Translations under genes and position numbers: made by a program
Shown here: positions 11,003 to 21,349 of the stretch, piece after piece
Numbering within the stretch: position 1 is the stretch's first letter
How the letters are laid out: each line of letters opens with the position of its first letter
The notes under the pieces: model-generated
What the model was told of the DNA's origin: nothing
Database searches by the model: none
What the model saw: only the letters and a program-made list of their open reading frames with translations
Assembly (NCBI GenBank): GCA_011037195.1
Contig: JAAEAF010006518.1
Location: 21,111 to 85,110, forward strand
Reading direction: 5' to 3'
DNA length: 64,000 bases
From: Triatoma infestans
Lineage: Eukaryota > Arthropoda > Insecta > Hemiptera > Reduviidae

Positions 11003-11149
11003 ACATAAGAAAAAGGAATAATCACATTTCTGCAGATATCATAAATTGTAGATTAACCTTAGGTTGGCCACTTTAATGGATGATGAAAAAGTGATCAAAT
11101 GTCCTTGTAAGGCATCCCATAAAATGTAGGTAGGGTGGTTCAGACATAA

Positions 11150-11425
11150 GTATAATGAACAGCTGATAAAAATAATTTGTTGTGGTTTGAATCTGCAGAG
11201 CTGGGAAAGCATCAGAGATATTTACCATGATAGTCTGCTTCTTTTTCGTGGGGTCATTCGGTCGAGGTTTCACATACAAGTGTTATCAACTAAATTTGCT
11301 CTGCGCAAGTCTATGTTATCCCCACACTGTTTTGACAAAAAAAAACATCCTGATGATAGCTTCGGGGTCAACACCCGAAACTGGGTCGATGACCACGAAA
11401 AAACAAAGCTATCACGGAAAATATC
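11150..11425. repeat. Inverted-arm remnant of the MITE-M family
   Basis: The left part (TGCAGAGCTGGGAAAGCATC, then TAGTCTGCTTCTTTTTCGTG at about 11190-11255) is mirrored on the right by CCCGAAACTGGGTCGATGACC and ACGAAAAAACAAAGC (about 11380-11415). Both arms and the central CATCCTGATGAT block match the inner arms of the complete element at 24783-26184. The open frames here are incidental. Confidence 0.6.
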
Positions 11426-11900
11426 TCTAAAACTGTTAGAATAGATTTATGTATATCTGAAAAGATCTTAAACTTGTAGGCTTCAATTCAGTGATTGCCT
11501 GATCGTTTAGGTATCTTCTGAAAGGATCATAAAAATGTAGGATTCAGCCTTGAACCAGTAAAAGCCTATAAAAAAAAATGATTATATCTAAAGTCCGCCT
11601 AACAGGATATAAAATTAAGTTCAAATTTAATTCAATTGTATCCATTACATCTCAATCTGAGGCCCGCAAAAAACCAACATGTGAGACGGCCCTGGACTAA
11701 CTCTTTAATGTATTTTTGGTTAAATCAATCCACCATTTTTTTTTTAAATCAATTACAAGAATATTTTATTTAAAAAAAAAAAATCGAGAGTGTAATGTAT
11801 TGTGTGTCCAAATAAATTGTGTAATTTTAAATTGTGAAAAAGCTAATTTTAGACCTCATCAAAAAAAAATGTCTCTTTAATTAATGATTTTTAATTGTTT
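11426..11900. other. Unassigned AT-rich DNA
   Basis: A loose repeat of a CTGAAAAGATC...GTAGG pattern at 11456-11550 is the only structure noticed. No gene was seen. Confidence 0.4.
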
Positions 11901-12170
11901 AAGGCGCAAAAAACATCTATGGCCATTGGTGGACTTCTCAGTGCACAGCTCGGTGACAGTGTTCTTTCAATGCCTGCCGGCTGACCTAATCGAGCGGAGC
12001 TATTAATTCCTTACTACAAACAGCAGTCAGAATTTCTGCCCCAATTGTGGTGTTCCACATAACTCTGGATAAGTGACGCCATCCTTACACACATTGGGCA
12101 CGTACAGCCGGACTTCCGTCTTCCAAATCCAGTACGCTACCACAGACCTAAACCCTTACCTCAGGCCATA
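11900..12170 (-). mobile_element. SINE-2b, degraded minus-strand copy
   Basis: At about 11915-11990 the plus strand reads ACATCTATGGCCATTGG then CTTCTCAGTGCACAGC and ACAGTGTTCTTTC, collinear with the SINE-2b copy at 56755-56990. At about 12125-12155 CCAAATCCAGTACGCTACC matches the tRNA-like head in reverse. The central part is too diverged or replaced to align by eye. Confidence 0.5.
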
Positions 12171-12529
12171 GAAGTCTATTAAACTTCCAAGATATATTTC
12201 AACTATTTTTTTAGAAAAGGCCTAAAAGTTTCAGTAACAATTCATTAATTAAAAAAATTAAAAATTACAATTTAAAAAAAAATTTAAATTGTCACCTGGC
12301 TTGTTACCTTAAATTACCTGCTGAGGTACTTTTTTTTTTGAATAGTTTTGCACCCCAAATTCACTTTTGCTGGCAAATCGCAAATCACCAGTTTTCTAGC
12401 AACCAAAAAAAAACAGGGCAGCCCAAAATACTCCACCAATTGAACAAAAAGTGATCCGGCGTTTCGAATCTCTGCAAAGTTAGCGTTTCCTAATTTTAAA
12501 GAGAATAACTGCAGCTGTTTTCTAAAGAA

Positions 12530-12655
12530 AATCATTGGTGTATCAACTTTTGGTTGATGGATTTTGCCCGAAATTTTTGTGTCAGATACGATGGTAGTAG
12601 TACCTAAACGGCATAATCAAGTTTAAGCTTCCTACGATTTGAAATAAAACTTTCC
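12530..12655 (-). repeat. TIR-P family internal fragment
   Basis: GATGGATTTTGCCCGAAA...GTGTCAGATACGATGGTAGTAG...CTAAACGGCATAATCAAG is the reverse-oriented interior of the TIR-P family, seen again near 24235, 27590, 35280, 54915 and 62380. Confidence 0.6.
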
Positions 12656-12750
12656 GGGTTGACAACGTATCAGTGGTTTTATTAGAAACCGACGTTTTGC
12701 CCATACTATAATTAAGCTTCTTTTGCAGGTATAATAACCCCTAACAAGAG
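12655..12750. repeat. FB-G hairpin family, single arm
   Basis: It carries CAGTGGTTTTATTAGAAACC, GACGTTTTGCCCATA and AAGCTTCTTTTGCAGG, the arm of the FB-G hairpin family whose two-armed copies are at 26908-27155 and 36561-36710. Confidence 0.55.
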
Positions 12751-12785
12751 CCCGCAAGGGGTAATCTGTTGCATGCAGTTACTTG

Positions 12786-13200
12786 AAGGGGGAGTAGCGA
12801 TCCCCCACGGGTTTACCACAGCTCAGTACTCCATCACTTCGTCAGAACAGTACACAATACACTTTAAACTACATACGCTCTACTCTTTTACAGACAAGGA
12901 CAAACACGTACATAAACAAGGTACGGAGTCCCAAGTTAATTGGCGTAAGCCAAAGGAGAAAGAAGGGATTAGCTCAGTGGGAGCGCGCTGGTCTAGCTGG
13001 ACCGTGCGCGGAGTTCCCGTGTTCGAATCCTAGATTTTCTCTTCCTAAGAGTCTCTACAGCTCACTGTCCGGTGATGGCAGTGTGTATCTGTAGGTAGAG
13101 AACTCTGCTCGGAAGCCGGCAGGGTACTAAGAAGGCTCCCGGGGGAGGCACACTAGATCTTTCAGGTCACAATGCAATAATCCCCAATAACAATCTAAAA
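12786..13200 (+). mobile_element. SINE-2a, near full-length copy
   Basis: It is collinear with the precisely bounded SINE at 54276-54660. A leader begins GGGGAGTAGCGATCCCCC and contains CACAGCTCAGTACTCCAT and TTAATTGGCGTAAGCCAA. The tRNA-like head GGGATTAGCTCAGTGGGAGC (about 12966-12985) is tRNA-Ala-like, with a B-box-like GTTCGAATCC (13021-13030). The body (CTCTACAGCTCACTGTCCGG) is followed by the tail CACACTAGATCTTTCAGGTC, ending near ACAATCTAAA. The leader here is ~35 bp longer than at 54276. No target duplication was evident. Confidence 0.75.
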
Positions 13201-13254
13201 AAACCCTACCGAGACCCGTGAGCATACAAACATGTTCTGAACGAAATTAAAATA

Positions 13255-13430
13255 AAAGAAAAGACTTCTTTGGTTTGGCCATGTTATGCGCTATGGATGA
13301 GGATAAATGGCCATGGAAAATTCATTCCATGCAAGAAACAGAATCTGGACGTGAGGGAAAGTATGGCAGCCAAAAAAAGGCTGAGAAATTGGTGATTCAA
13401 ACGGCAGAACATCTTGGTTTCATAAATGTA
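13255..13430 (+). mobile_element. RTE-like LINE C-terminal fragment
   Basis: The frame at 13275 reads MLCAMDEDKWPWKIHSMQ and continues into a short basic stretch. It corresponds to the FGHVMRMDEDRxPxK block close to the C terminus of RTE-like reverse transcriptases. The polymerase core is absent. It lies just upstream of the R1-like element. Confidence 0.5.
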
Positions 13431-13554
13431 AAGTGGGGGAACGGCGTATTGTTTATTGTTTTGGAAATTTGCCTACCCCCATTAAACGTGTCCAAGCTGA
13501 AAATTCCTGCCCTAATCCCTCTCATGGTGTGTCCTCCCCCCTAGCCGTTAAGTG

Positions 13555-13885
13555 CCAGCTTAGAATAGGCCTGCGGTATTCTCTGCCTGTCGTAAGAGAC
13601 GACTAAAAGGGAAACCCCGTTTAGGTTCCGGGTTAGAATAGGCCTAAGGTATTCTCTGCCTGTCGTAGAAGGCGACTTAAAGAGAGACCCCCCATATAGA
13701 TAGAATAGGCCTAAGGTATTCTCTGCCTGTCGTAGAAGGCGTCTTAAAGAGAGACCCCCCATATAGAATAGGCCTAAGGTATTCTCTGCCTGTCGTAGGA
13801 GGCGACTAAAAGAGAAACCGTGCGTAGGTCCCGGGTTAGAATAGGCTTAAGGTATCTCTGCCTGTCGTAGGAGGCGATTAAAAGG
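13555..13885 (+). repeat. Tandem ~65-75 bp monomer array, 5' end of the R1-like element
   Basis: Five units begin with (T)AGAATAGGCCTAAGGTATTC and run through CTCTGCCTGTCGT, an (A/G)(A/G)GGCGACTAAAAG block and a variable A/C-rich end. Units start at about 13560, 13633, 13701, 13765 and 13837. Each holds a short inverted pair GTCGT/GGCGAC. The array ends where the pyrimidine-rich start of the 5' UTR begins. Position directly ahead of a GC-rich LINE suggests promoter monomers (analogy with monomer-type LINE 5' UTRs; inference). Confidence 0.8.
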
Positions 13886-14960
13886 GGGGGGAACTTCCCC
13901 TTCCTTTCCTTTCCTATGGTTTTGTTGTGGTTGTTTATGTTTTATATTTTCCTATAACCTCGCTATGCCTTCGCCCCGCGGTAGGTAGGTCGCAGTCGCG
14001 ACAAAATTGTGTAGGTGGTTAGGTAAGGCAGAGGCCAGGTAGGGTAATGGGTTGGGCGTTGGCTGGGGGGGTATCCGTCCTTTTTTTTCTTTTTTTTATC
14101 CAATTCCTTTCTTTCTTTGGTGGTGGGGTGTCCTCGCACCGGGCCAAAGTGTAGGTGGCTAGGAGGAGACCCTCTGATTCTCTTCGGAGCTCAGAGGAAC
14201 CGACTGTTGCTATCCAGAAGTGGAGGCTCTGACGAACGTGCTGCTAGAGAGGTATGGCATAGTTCCAACAGGCCTCGACGGCAGCACAAGTAGGCTACGA
14301 GCATCCCGAATCCGTTTTGCGGTGGCTGGATGCGGGACAATTAGGCAGGTGCATAGGACGTCGCCCCTCGTTTCCGGATGGAGACTGGATTGGAGAAGAA
14401 TAATTTTTTTTTTGACCTCCCGATCCAAAGTCTATCCCCTCCCTTCCCCCATGTCTTTGGACTCTGATATTGACCAAGGGCAACAATGTGCCCAGGATGA
14501 ATAGTTAAGGCTTCACCTTCCATTCGCCAGGAACGTCCGAGCGCAGCTTTGAGTGTTGCTGCATCCTGTCCGAAGGTGGTCAAGAAACTCGGCGGATCTA
14601 GACATGGGCGTATAAAAGCCCCGGGCGGCTATAGGTGTGCGTCGTCCGTCGCCAAGGTGGTGTCCTCGGCGGTAGTCTTGGATACACCTCCCAAGGCTCG
14701 GTGGTAAGCACGCCGTAAGCGGTTGGCAGGGGGGTATGACCCTGTCTTATAGTGCTACTCTGGGAGGATAGGCGGCCAACCAGTTTTAAGGAATTCGTCA
14801 CGAGTGGGATATGCATGTAGTATCACAGGATAGTTTAAGCCTTGCACGTGCGTGGGATCGGTTATGGATTCTAATTCAATTATAAAGGTGGGTGGGTGGG
14901 AGTGTTACCCCGGGGAGGAGTAGTTGAAGAGATTTTCCTGGCTGTAGGGATGGCGGACCG
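13886..14960 (+). other. Probable 5' UTR of the R1-like element
   Basis: This GC-rich stretch has no long frame in the sense direction and sits between the monomer array and the first gag-like frame. It starts with a TTCCCCTTCCTTTCC tract, has GGTAGGTAGGT and GGTTAGGTAAGG patches at 13980-14025, and ends at a purine-rich segment before 14961. Frames on either strand at 14200-14580 have no recognised domain. Confidence 0.5.
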
Positions 14961-16560
14961 GTGAGGGCTCCGCGAGGCGGTGGGCAAAGGGAGAGAGCGT
15001 TATCGGAGGGCTCTCCCGAACAGGAGTTGCGAAGGAGAAGGCTCGATAGGGGAGGAGTTGTACATAAAATGGATCGATGTACGAAAAAGGTTCAGGAAGC
15101 GGTCGCTGAGATTAGAAGATACGTGGGGAAAAATTTCTCAAAAGAGAAGCACGAAGGTTTTTTTCTGGGGTGCTTCGATAAGATCACTAACGCGCAGAAG
15201 GAGTTGGTGGAAGATGTGGCGCGCGTGAGCGCGATGTTAGATAGGATGATTGTAGTGGAAGATAGATTGAAGGATTTGGCGGTGAATGAAGAAGCGGAAT
15301 TTATGCGTAGGTTGAAGCTTATGGAAGAGAGGATGTCCCGGCAAGTGCGGGAAGAGAATAGGCAAGCCTTGGAGCGGGCGAGGGCGGAAGTGGAGCGGTG
15401 TAGGACAATGATGGAGAGCGAGGATGTGCAGAGGCAGGGGGATTTAGACAAAGTGGGAAAAGGAGTTCGGGAAAGGGTTAGTTAGAAAGGGTTAGTTGGA
15501 AGTAAAGATAGAAAGGGAATTTCAGAGAGTGAGGGAAGAGCAAGTAGGAAGGATTGAGAGGTTTATGAGACAGGCTATGGAGGAGCAGAGGAAGTGGCGA
15601 GAGGAAATAATGAAGGGGCTACAGAGGGTAGAAAAGAAGGCGGAGGAGGGGAACAGTGAGATTACGCGGAGGTTAATGGGGTTGGAAGGGAAGCAGGAGG
15701 GGTTAGTAAGTTTTTGGAGGATGTTAAAGGGAATATGCAAACCTTATATGAGCGAATGCAGACGGTACATAAGGTTTTAGAGGAGAGGGTGAAGTGTGCG
15801 GAGGTTGGAGAAACACAAAAGGTGATGGAAAGGGAGAGAAGTCGGCTGGTCGAGAAAGTTAGGAGCGTCCGAAAGGAGGAAAAGATGGTAGTTGATGAAG
15901 TGGGTGTTGAGGAGGCATCGTAGGCGGAAGTAGTCAAGCGGGGAAAGAAAAGAGCACAAAGGGGGCCGCTACCACCATGGTCGTAGAGGCGCCAGTGGGT
16001 ACAGACGGCAAAAAGGCGTGGGAGGAGTTAGTTAGGTGTCTGAATCCGAAAAGCGGGGTGGTGAAAGTGAAAGGGATACGGAAGCAAGGAAAGGATTTTG
16101 TAGTAGGGGTGCATGATGGGGAAGATGTGGAGCGATTGCGTAGGGAAGATAGTTTGAAGGAGGCTGGGTTTAGGGTGGATGAGGAGCCGCGCATGAACGA
16201 TCCATGCGTTGTAATTATGACATAGATCGGAATATAAGTGAGGTGGATTTGACAGTGATGATTCGGAAAAGGAATGAACCGGTGTTCCTAGGCATAGCAG
16301 AGGATGGGATAAGGAAATGTTTTAAACCGAAATTTAGAACGGGTCCAAAGGGTAGGGATGTAGTGAATTGGGTTGTAAAGGTGTCCCCGCAGGTGTTCAG
16401 GAAATTGGAGAGCTTGGGTAGAATTTATGCAGGGTTAAGGAGCTGTGGTAATTGTAGGAGGATGGGTTTTAAGGACGATAGACATTCGGCTAGGTGGGGA
16501 GGATGCCCGGTTGTGGTGATATTAAAGAACAGGGGAAAGAGGAATACAAGATATGAGTAG
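14961..16560 (+). pseudogene. R1-like element ORF1 (gag-like), frameshifted
   Basis: ORF1 products of this clade bind element RNA. The reading shifts between frames at about 15485, 15715, 15925 and 16205, so no intact protein remains. The first part (14961-15920) is highly charged, with long Glu/Lys/Arg stretches of coiled-coil character. The later part (15977-16560) has a KAWEELVRCLNPKSGVVKV segment, then VNWVVKVSPQVFRKLESLG and a C-terminal CGNCRRMGF...H..RWGGCP motif like a CCHC knuckle, the usual order in R1/TRAS-type ORF1. The stop TAG (16558-16560) overlaps the likely ORF2 start ATG (16553-16555) in ATGAGTAG. Confidence 0.7.
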
Positions 16561-17480
16561 GGTGGGTGAGGTAGAAAGGAGAAACCTGGGAGTACTTCGT
16601 GTTGGGCAAATAAATGCTGGAAGAGCGCGGGGGCTACGGATGAATTAAGGCGCGAAGCGGAAGAGAGAAAGTTGGACGTATTGCTGATACAAGAGACGTA
16701 TGCAAGGAAGGGAAGGGAGGAAGCTTTTGGGGTGAGGGATAGGGTGATTTATGGGGAGGGTGTGGAAAGTCCTTTAGTTGCGGTTGTGATTTTTAATGAG
16801 GACTTGTTAGTACTTAAGCATAACGATTTATGTGATAATTGCTGGGTTGTCGTTACGGTGGAGCCACGCCTTTTACTGGGGTGTGGGTATTTTAAATACT
16901 CGGATCCCACGGAAAGGCACTTAGAGAAGTTGGAGATGGTGAGAACGAGTGTTGGTCAGGGGTGGCAATGGGCTATATTGGGAGTGGATATGTATGCGAA
17001 GTCGGAGTTATGGTTTAGTGGGAGAACCGATGAGAAGGGGGCGGCGGTGGAGGAGTTTTTAGGTGCGACCAGTCTATTTGTATTGAACCAGCCTGGGCTG
17101 GTGATACGTTTGATAATGGGAGAATGGCCACAAATATAGATGTGACACTTGCGGGGAGTGAGGTTTGTAGGCATGTTTGGAAGTGGGAGGTGGTGGACCA
17201 GGATGACGGAAGTGATCACAGGCTGATTGTGTTCGAGGTGGCAGTGCGATGTTGTAGAAATAAAAGGCGGAAGCAGAAGAGAATAAATTGGAATAGGTAT
17301 ATGGAGATATTGGGAGAGGTGAACGATGTTGATGTTAGAGGAGAGCTTGAGGAAGAAATTGAGAAGCTCCAAGGCAGGATGCTTGCTGCGGTACGACAAG
17401 CTGGTGTGAGAGTGGAGGTAGGAGGAAGAGGCAGAAGCAGAGACGGTGGAACGAGGAAATGGAGATCATGAGGAGGCAGT
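16553..17480 (+). pseudogene. R1-like element ORF2, AP-like endonuclease domain
   Basis: ORF2 starts at the ATG overlapping the ORF1 stop. After an early frame shift near 16650 it reads LDVLLIQETYARKGREEAF, the N-terminal endonuclease motif, then WQWAILGVDMYAKSELW (about 16966-17016) and, after another shift, NIDVTLAG (about 17136-17159) and DGSDHRLIVFEV (about 17205-17240), the terminal SDH motif. This fold nicks target DNA for target-primed reverse transcription. The position normally occupied by Asn in the GDxNA motif is Tyr here, so the enzyme would probably be dead even without the shifts. Confidence 0.75.
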
Positions 17481-19116
17481 TGGTAGAAGTAAGGCGGGAT
17501 ATGCAGCGGGGGGGATTTGGTGAGTAGGGAGCGGAAACGAGAAGAGTATAGGAGACTAAGGAAAAGATATAATAGGCTACTACGAAGAGGGAAGAAGGAA
17601 TGTTAGCAAAAGTTGGTCTCCGGTGGTGCCCAAAAAAAAAATGTGGGGTCTTGGGTATAAGCTGGAGATGGGGAAGTACAGGAGTCGAGAGGTGGTGCAG
17701 GCATTACGCTGGAGGGATGGGTTTACTAAGAGCATAAGAAAGAATCTTGATGTGTTGGTGGGGAGAGTGGTTGTGGAAGACAAGTTGGAGGAAGAGAGTG
17801 AGGGGCAGGCAAAGTGCGAAGAAGGGTTAGGAAGTTGGAGGAGTGTTTGGTGGAGGGAGAGGATATTTGTTTTGAGGAAGAAGAGGTGTGGGAGGCAATT
17901 ATAAAATTTACGAAAGGAAAGGCTCCTGGAGATGATGGGATAACCGTGGAAATTGTGGTGAGGGGGTGAAATAGTATAAAGGGGGACGTGATCTGGATAA
18001 TGGAGGAGGCCGGAGAAGCAGAAGCTTCCCTGACCTATGGAAGCAGGGAAGGTTGGTTTGGATTAAAAAACCTGATCGGGCGTGGGAGGATCCGGGGGAG
18101 TATCGGCCCGTTTGTTTACTACCGGTATTGGGGAAGGTCTTGGAGCGATTGATGCTAAGTAGAATGAGCCCCATTTTAGAAAGTTTGTGACATGATAATT
18201 AGTTTGGATACAGAAAAGGGAGATCGGTGGACGATGTGATGGTGACTTTGGATGAGCTGGTGGAGGGGGCGGGAGAAAAGTATGTGTTGGGGTTATTTTT
18301 CGACATAAAGGGAGCATTTGATCATGTGTGGTGGCCGGTACTAAAGTTAAGGCTTCTACAAAATGGGATTGCAGGAGGTGAGTATGCGTTGGTTAGAAAT
18401 TATGTGGAAGGCAGGGTTATGAGTATGAAGATGGGGGACGTGGGTGTGCGGAGGGAGGTAATTCGTGGGTGTCCACAAGGTTCTGTGGCTAGGCCTTATT
18501 TGTGGTGCGTAATGTTCAATTTGCAGTTGGAGGAATTGGAGAGAGTTGGAATAAGGGCTTTAGCTTATATGGACGATCTTTGTGTTATTGTGAAGGGGGA
18601 TCTCGAAGGCAACTAGAGGAACTGGGGTCAGTAGCGGCGGAAAAGGTGTATACTTGGGGGTTAGAGTATAAGTTAGAAATCTCAAAGGAGAAAACGGCAG
18701 CAATGCTTTCAAAGGGTAATCTGGGCAGAGAACGACCTCCGCGAGTGTTTATGGGAGGTGTGAGGGTAAGGGTGGTGCAAGAATATAGGTATTTGGGGGT
18801 AGTATTAGGAGAAAGGTTGCGAATTGATAAGCACGTGGAGTCTGTGTGTGGTAAACTGGTAAGGAAATGGCAAAAGGTAAAGAGGTTGTGGGGAAATAAA
18901 TGGGGGTATTGTGTGAAGCAGAGGAGGATCTTGTATAAGGCTTTTATGGAGGCAGTATGTACGTACGGTGCACCTTTTGTACTTAAAAGACTGGTAGGTG
19001 GAGTGCGGAGGAAATTGGAGGCGGTGCAGAGACAGGTGCTTTTGGCAGTTGTGGGAGGGTACAGGACTATACCTCAGATGTGCTACCGGTTTTGGTGGGA
19101 GTGCTTCCGATAGCAC
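17480..19116 (+). pseudogene. R1-like element ORF2, reverse transcriptase domain
   Basis: Recognisable motifs in order: FTKGKAPGDDGIT (about 17908-17946), GYRKGRSVDDVMVTLDELV (about 18205-18261), motif A LFFDIKGAFDHVWW (about 18293-18334), GCPQGSVARPYLW (about 18468-18506), motif C AYMDDLCVIV (about 18562-18591) with Met in place of the usual Ala, then, one frame over, EYRYLGVVLGERLRIDKHV (about 18780-18836) and a conserved thumb region to 19113. No RNase H domain follows, which agrees with the R1/TRAS/SART group. At least four frame changes and several stops break it. Confidence 0.8.
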
Positions 19117-19645
19117 TTGCGGTTAGACGTGCAGCTTGCCGCTTATTGGATCAGAAGGAAGAAGGATTTCGAATTGGGAGAGCGTCTGGTGGAAGAAGAT
19201 GAAATTGAAGCCCTAGGAGAAGATGTGTTGAATAAGCAGGTGGATGAGGCTGTTATCAGCGAGTGGCAGATGCAGTGGGATAGTTCTGGAACGGGTATGG
19301 CGGTGTGGGAAATGATTAAGGACGTGGAGACAAAGAATAGGTTGCAAGTGGTTGGAGGTAGATTTTTGGACGGCGCAGGTTTTGACGGGTCATGGGGCGT
19401 GTGGGAAGTATTTGTGGAGGTTTGGGTTAAGGTCGTCTGAGCTGGGTTTATGTGGACACCCCGACACTATGGAAAATAAGATTTTCAGGTGCGTGTTGGT
19501 GGATAGGGAACGGTATATTGTAAGGAGGAAGTTAGAGAGGTTAGGTTGGGGTCGGGAAGAAAATGTTGGGTATTGGGTGAATGAGGTTAGGTGGGAGGGG
19601 TTTAGGACCTTGTGTAGGGAAATGTTAAAAGGGCTAGGGGTTTGA
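19117..19645 (+). pseudogene. R1-like element ORF2, C-terminal domain
   Basis: Frames 19117-19440 and 19352-19645 overlap and together give a C-terminal region with QVLTGHGACGKYLWRFGL (about 19365-19418) and LCGHPDTMENKIFRC (about 19449-19493). The GHGxFGxYL...C.CG..DTxEH..F.C pattern is the Cys/His tail of R1-like ORF2 proteins. The conserved His in the DTxEH part is Asn here. The stop is at 19643-19645. Confidence 0.75.
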
Positions 19646-20700
19646 GGGTCATTGTGCTTTTAGATTAGGATAGGTTAGTTAAGGGGGATGGGGTGGAGGA
19701 ATATTGCGTACTCCACCTCAGAGGGATAGAGTGAATGTAGGTGCGAGTGTAATTTATTGTATGGGTGTGAGATGTGGTTGATGGGTATTTTGAGCCTTAG
19801 GATAGGATTGTACCTGAGTAGTGTAGGAATTATGAAGTTCTCCATCTCGTGGGGTGTATTGTGTGAGTGGGTGTGTGGAAGTATTTATTGTATGGATGTG
19901 AGGGACCTTGGAGTGGCACAGGTATGTGGCAACACCATCGCCCATTCCCTAGGGAATGCAGTCAGCCTCTGGCTCTCTAGGTCGGGAGCGAGTCTTCCCA
20001 TCCCTTTCCACGTCCTATCCTTTTCCTTTCCCCCTTGCCGGGCTACCGGAAAGTATTCTAGGTTACAGCACTTCTGTTCTTGAAGCACTGGACAGGAATC
20101 AGTAGATAGTAGGTAACCATCTAGTGTGCGATCAGTCACACTATACTCGTTATCGAGTATGAAAAACTAACTACGGGCGCAAGCGCCAATTTCCAAGCCC
20201 AATTGCTTGCAATTGAGGTCGGACTCGTAGTGGTCGTGGTTTAACCAACAACTCCAATGACTGCGGTTATGAGTTGAGTGGGAGGAGACCCGCGATATAA
20301 ATTAAACCCCGGTGCCAGCCCGTAGCTGGAAGTGCACTTGCTAGATGTGCGCGGTCCACCAGAATATGCTAGGGTGCCTTGTCTAGCTTCTGGGAGTGGA
20401 GTGTGACCACAATGTGGGATCACTTCACGCGCTAGTTGAGCGTATCTCAATCTGCCCTTAAATGGGCCAAGCGGGGGAGTGCCCGGGTGGGCATCTCTGC
20501 CATGGTAGGGCCTTGCACCATCAGCCTCATCATGGTGGTGACATCCTTCTCTTGTAAAACGACCCTGTGCTTGCACAGGGGGACTGGTATACCCGAGGAG
20601 GGTAGGAACGGTCCTTTCTCAAGTCCTTCTAGGATTTGTATTGGAATCTATTCCTTCACCTCAGAGAATCCATAGGTGTTATCGCATCCTAGGCACAGAC
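19646..20700 (+). other. Probable 3' UTR of the R1-like element, with unassigned GC-rich sequence
   Basis: Composition stays GT-rich and like the ORFs to about 19940, where two related blocks (TTATTGTATGGRTGTGAG at about 19757 and 19887) lie 130 bp apart. From 19950 to 20700 the composition is balanced and I could not assign it. It contains a palindrome ATACTCGTTATCGAGTAT at about 20142-20159. Host-like AT-rich DNA starts near 20710, so the element end lies between 19950 and 20700. Confidence 0.4.
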
Positions 20701-20799
20701 TGTTTCAGCTTTAGAAGTGAAGAATCCCTATTGTAATTTTTGGTGAAAAATCGGATATAAAAAAAAATTTCTGACACAGTCCAAACCCGAAGAACCTAA

Positions 20800-20905
20800 G
20801 GTATTTTACAATGAAACCTCGGGGCAAAACGTTGATTTCTAACAAACCACTGGACAAGGCCTTAAACCTTGAAACTTCAAGTAGTGTTTTTTGTTAATAA
20901 AGTAA
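20800..20905 (-). repeat. FB-G hairpin family, single arm
   Basis: GGGGCAAAACGTTGATTTC, AACAAACCACTGGACAAGG and CTTAAACCTTGAAACTTC match the right arm of FB-G copies at 27100-27155 and 36650-36710. Confidence 0.5.
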
Positions 20906-21027
20906 AGCCTATTTTTTTTCAGGCGGGGGCTGTCCAACTACCAAATTAGGTGTCACAGACGGGAGCGGAGGCACCTAATTTACTATTAACATTTTTTAAA
21001 CGAATATAAAATTTAACAGTTACATGC

Positions 21028-21102
21028 CGGGAATCAACTGGGGACCTCCGAGTTACAAGTACATTCTCAAAACCATTACACCAACACCTGCCACAGGTTA
21101 AG
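21028..21102 (-). repeat. tRNA-like / SINE-head remnant
   Basis: Read on the minus strand there is an A-box-like TTGGTGTAATGGTTTTG and, about 40 nt on, CCCAGTTGATTCCCGGC, close to the tRNA B box and T stem. The anticodon arm does not fold well, and it does not match SINE-1 or SINE-2. A decayed tRNA gene or a third SINE family are both possible. Confidence 0.35.
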
Positions 21103-21131
21103 AAAGAGTTTTTCCATATACTTATTGCATT

Positions 21132-21137
21132 TTTATT
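21132..21137 (-). terminator. Probable polyadenylation signal of the host gene
   Basis: AATAAA on the minus strand, about 215 bp after the stop codon at 21352-21350. The surrounding DNA is AT-rich, so chance occurrence is possible. Confidence 0.4.
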
Positions 21138-21349
21138 GTACTGTCATGACTTTGGGGTCAATTTGATTTGCAAAAAGGATGAATTTGGCGTGTAAAATCT
21201 ATTGTTTCTTAATATTATTATTTTTTTTTAAATAATTTTTTTAATATGATTTAAAAAAAAAAAATGAATGTATACAAAAATTCGACTCGTCTTATTGCCA
21301 AAAAATAAATAAATTAATTAATTATTAATTAAATAAAATTTATCAATTA

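Noticed and set aside
12960..13030. Possible functional tRNA gene
   Set aside because: The tRNA-like module lies inside SINE-2a with body and LINE-like tail, and the anticodon stem does not pair properly; same for 54418-54478 and 32700-32785.
13555..13885. CRISPR-like direct repeats
   Set aside because: Units are contiguous diverged monomers with no unique spacers, next to a LINE in a eukaryotic genome.
13980..14030. Telomeric TTAGG-type repeats marking a telomere-targeted element
   Set aside because: Only isolated GGTTAGG/GGTAGGTAGG words, no array; insufficient to claim a telomeric site.
14200..14816. Minus-strand frames in the R1-like 5' UTR and minus frames 15092-16194 and 18805-19116
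   Set aside because: They mirror the purine-skewed sense strand (Ser/Thr/Pro/Leu-rich shadows) and have no motifs.
15971..15985. Strong ACCACCATGG start context as the true ORF1 start
   Set aside because: The gag-like coding continues upstream in other frames (coiled-coil part from 14961), so this ATG more likely follows a frameshift within ORF1.
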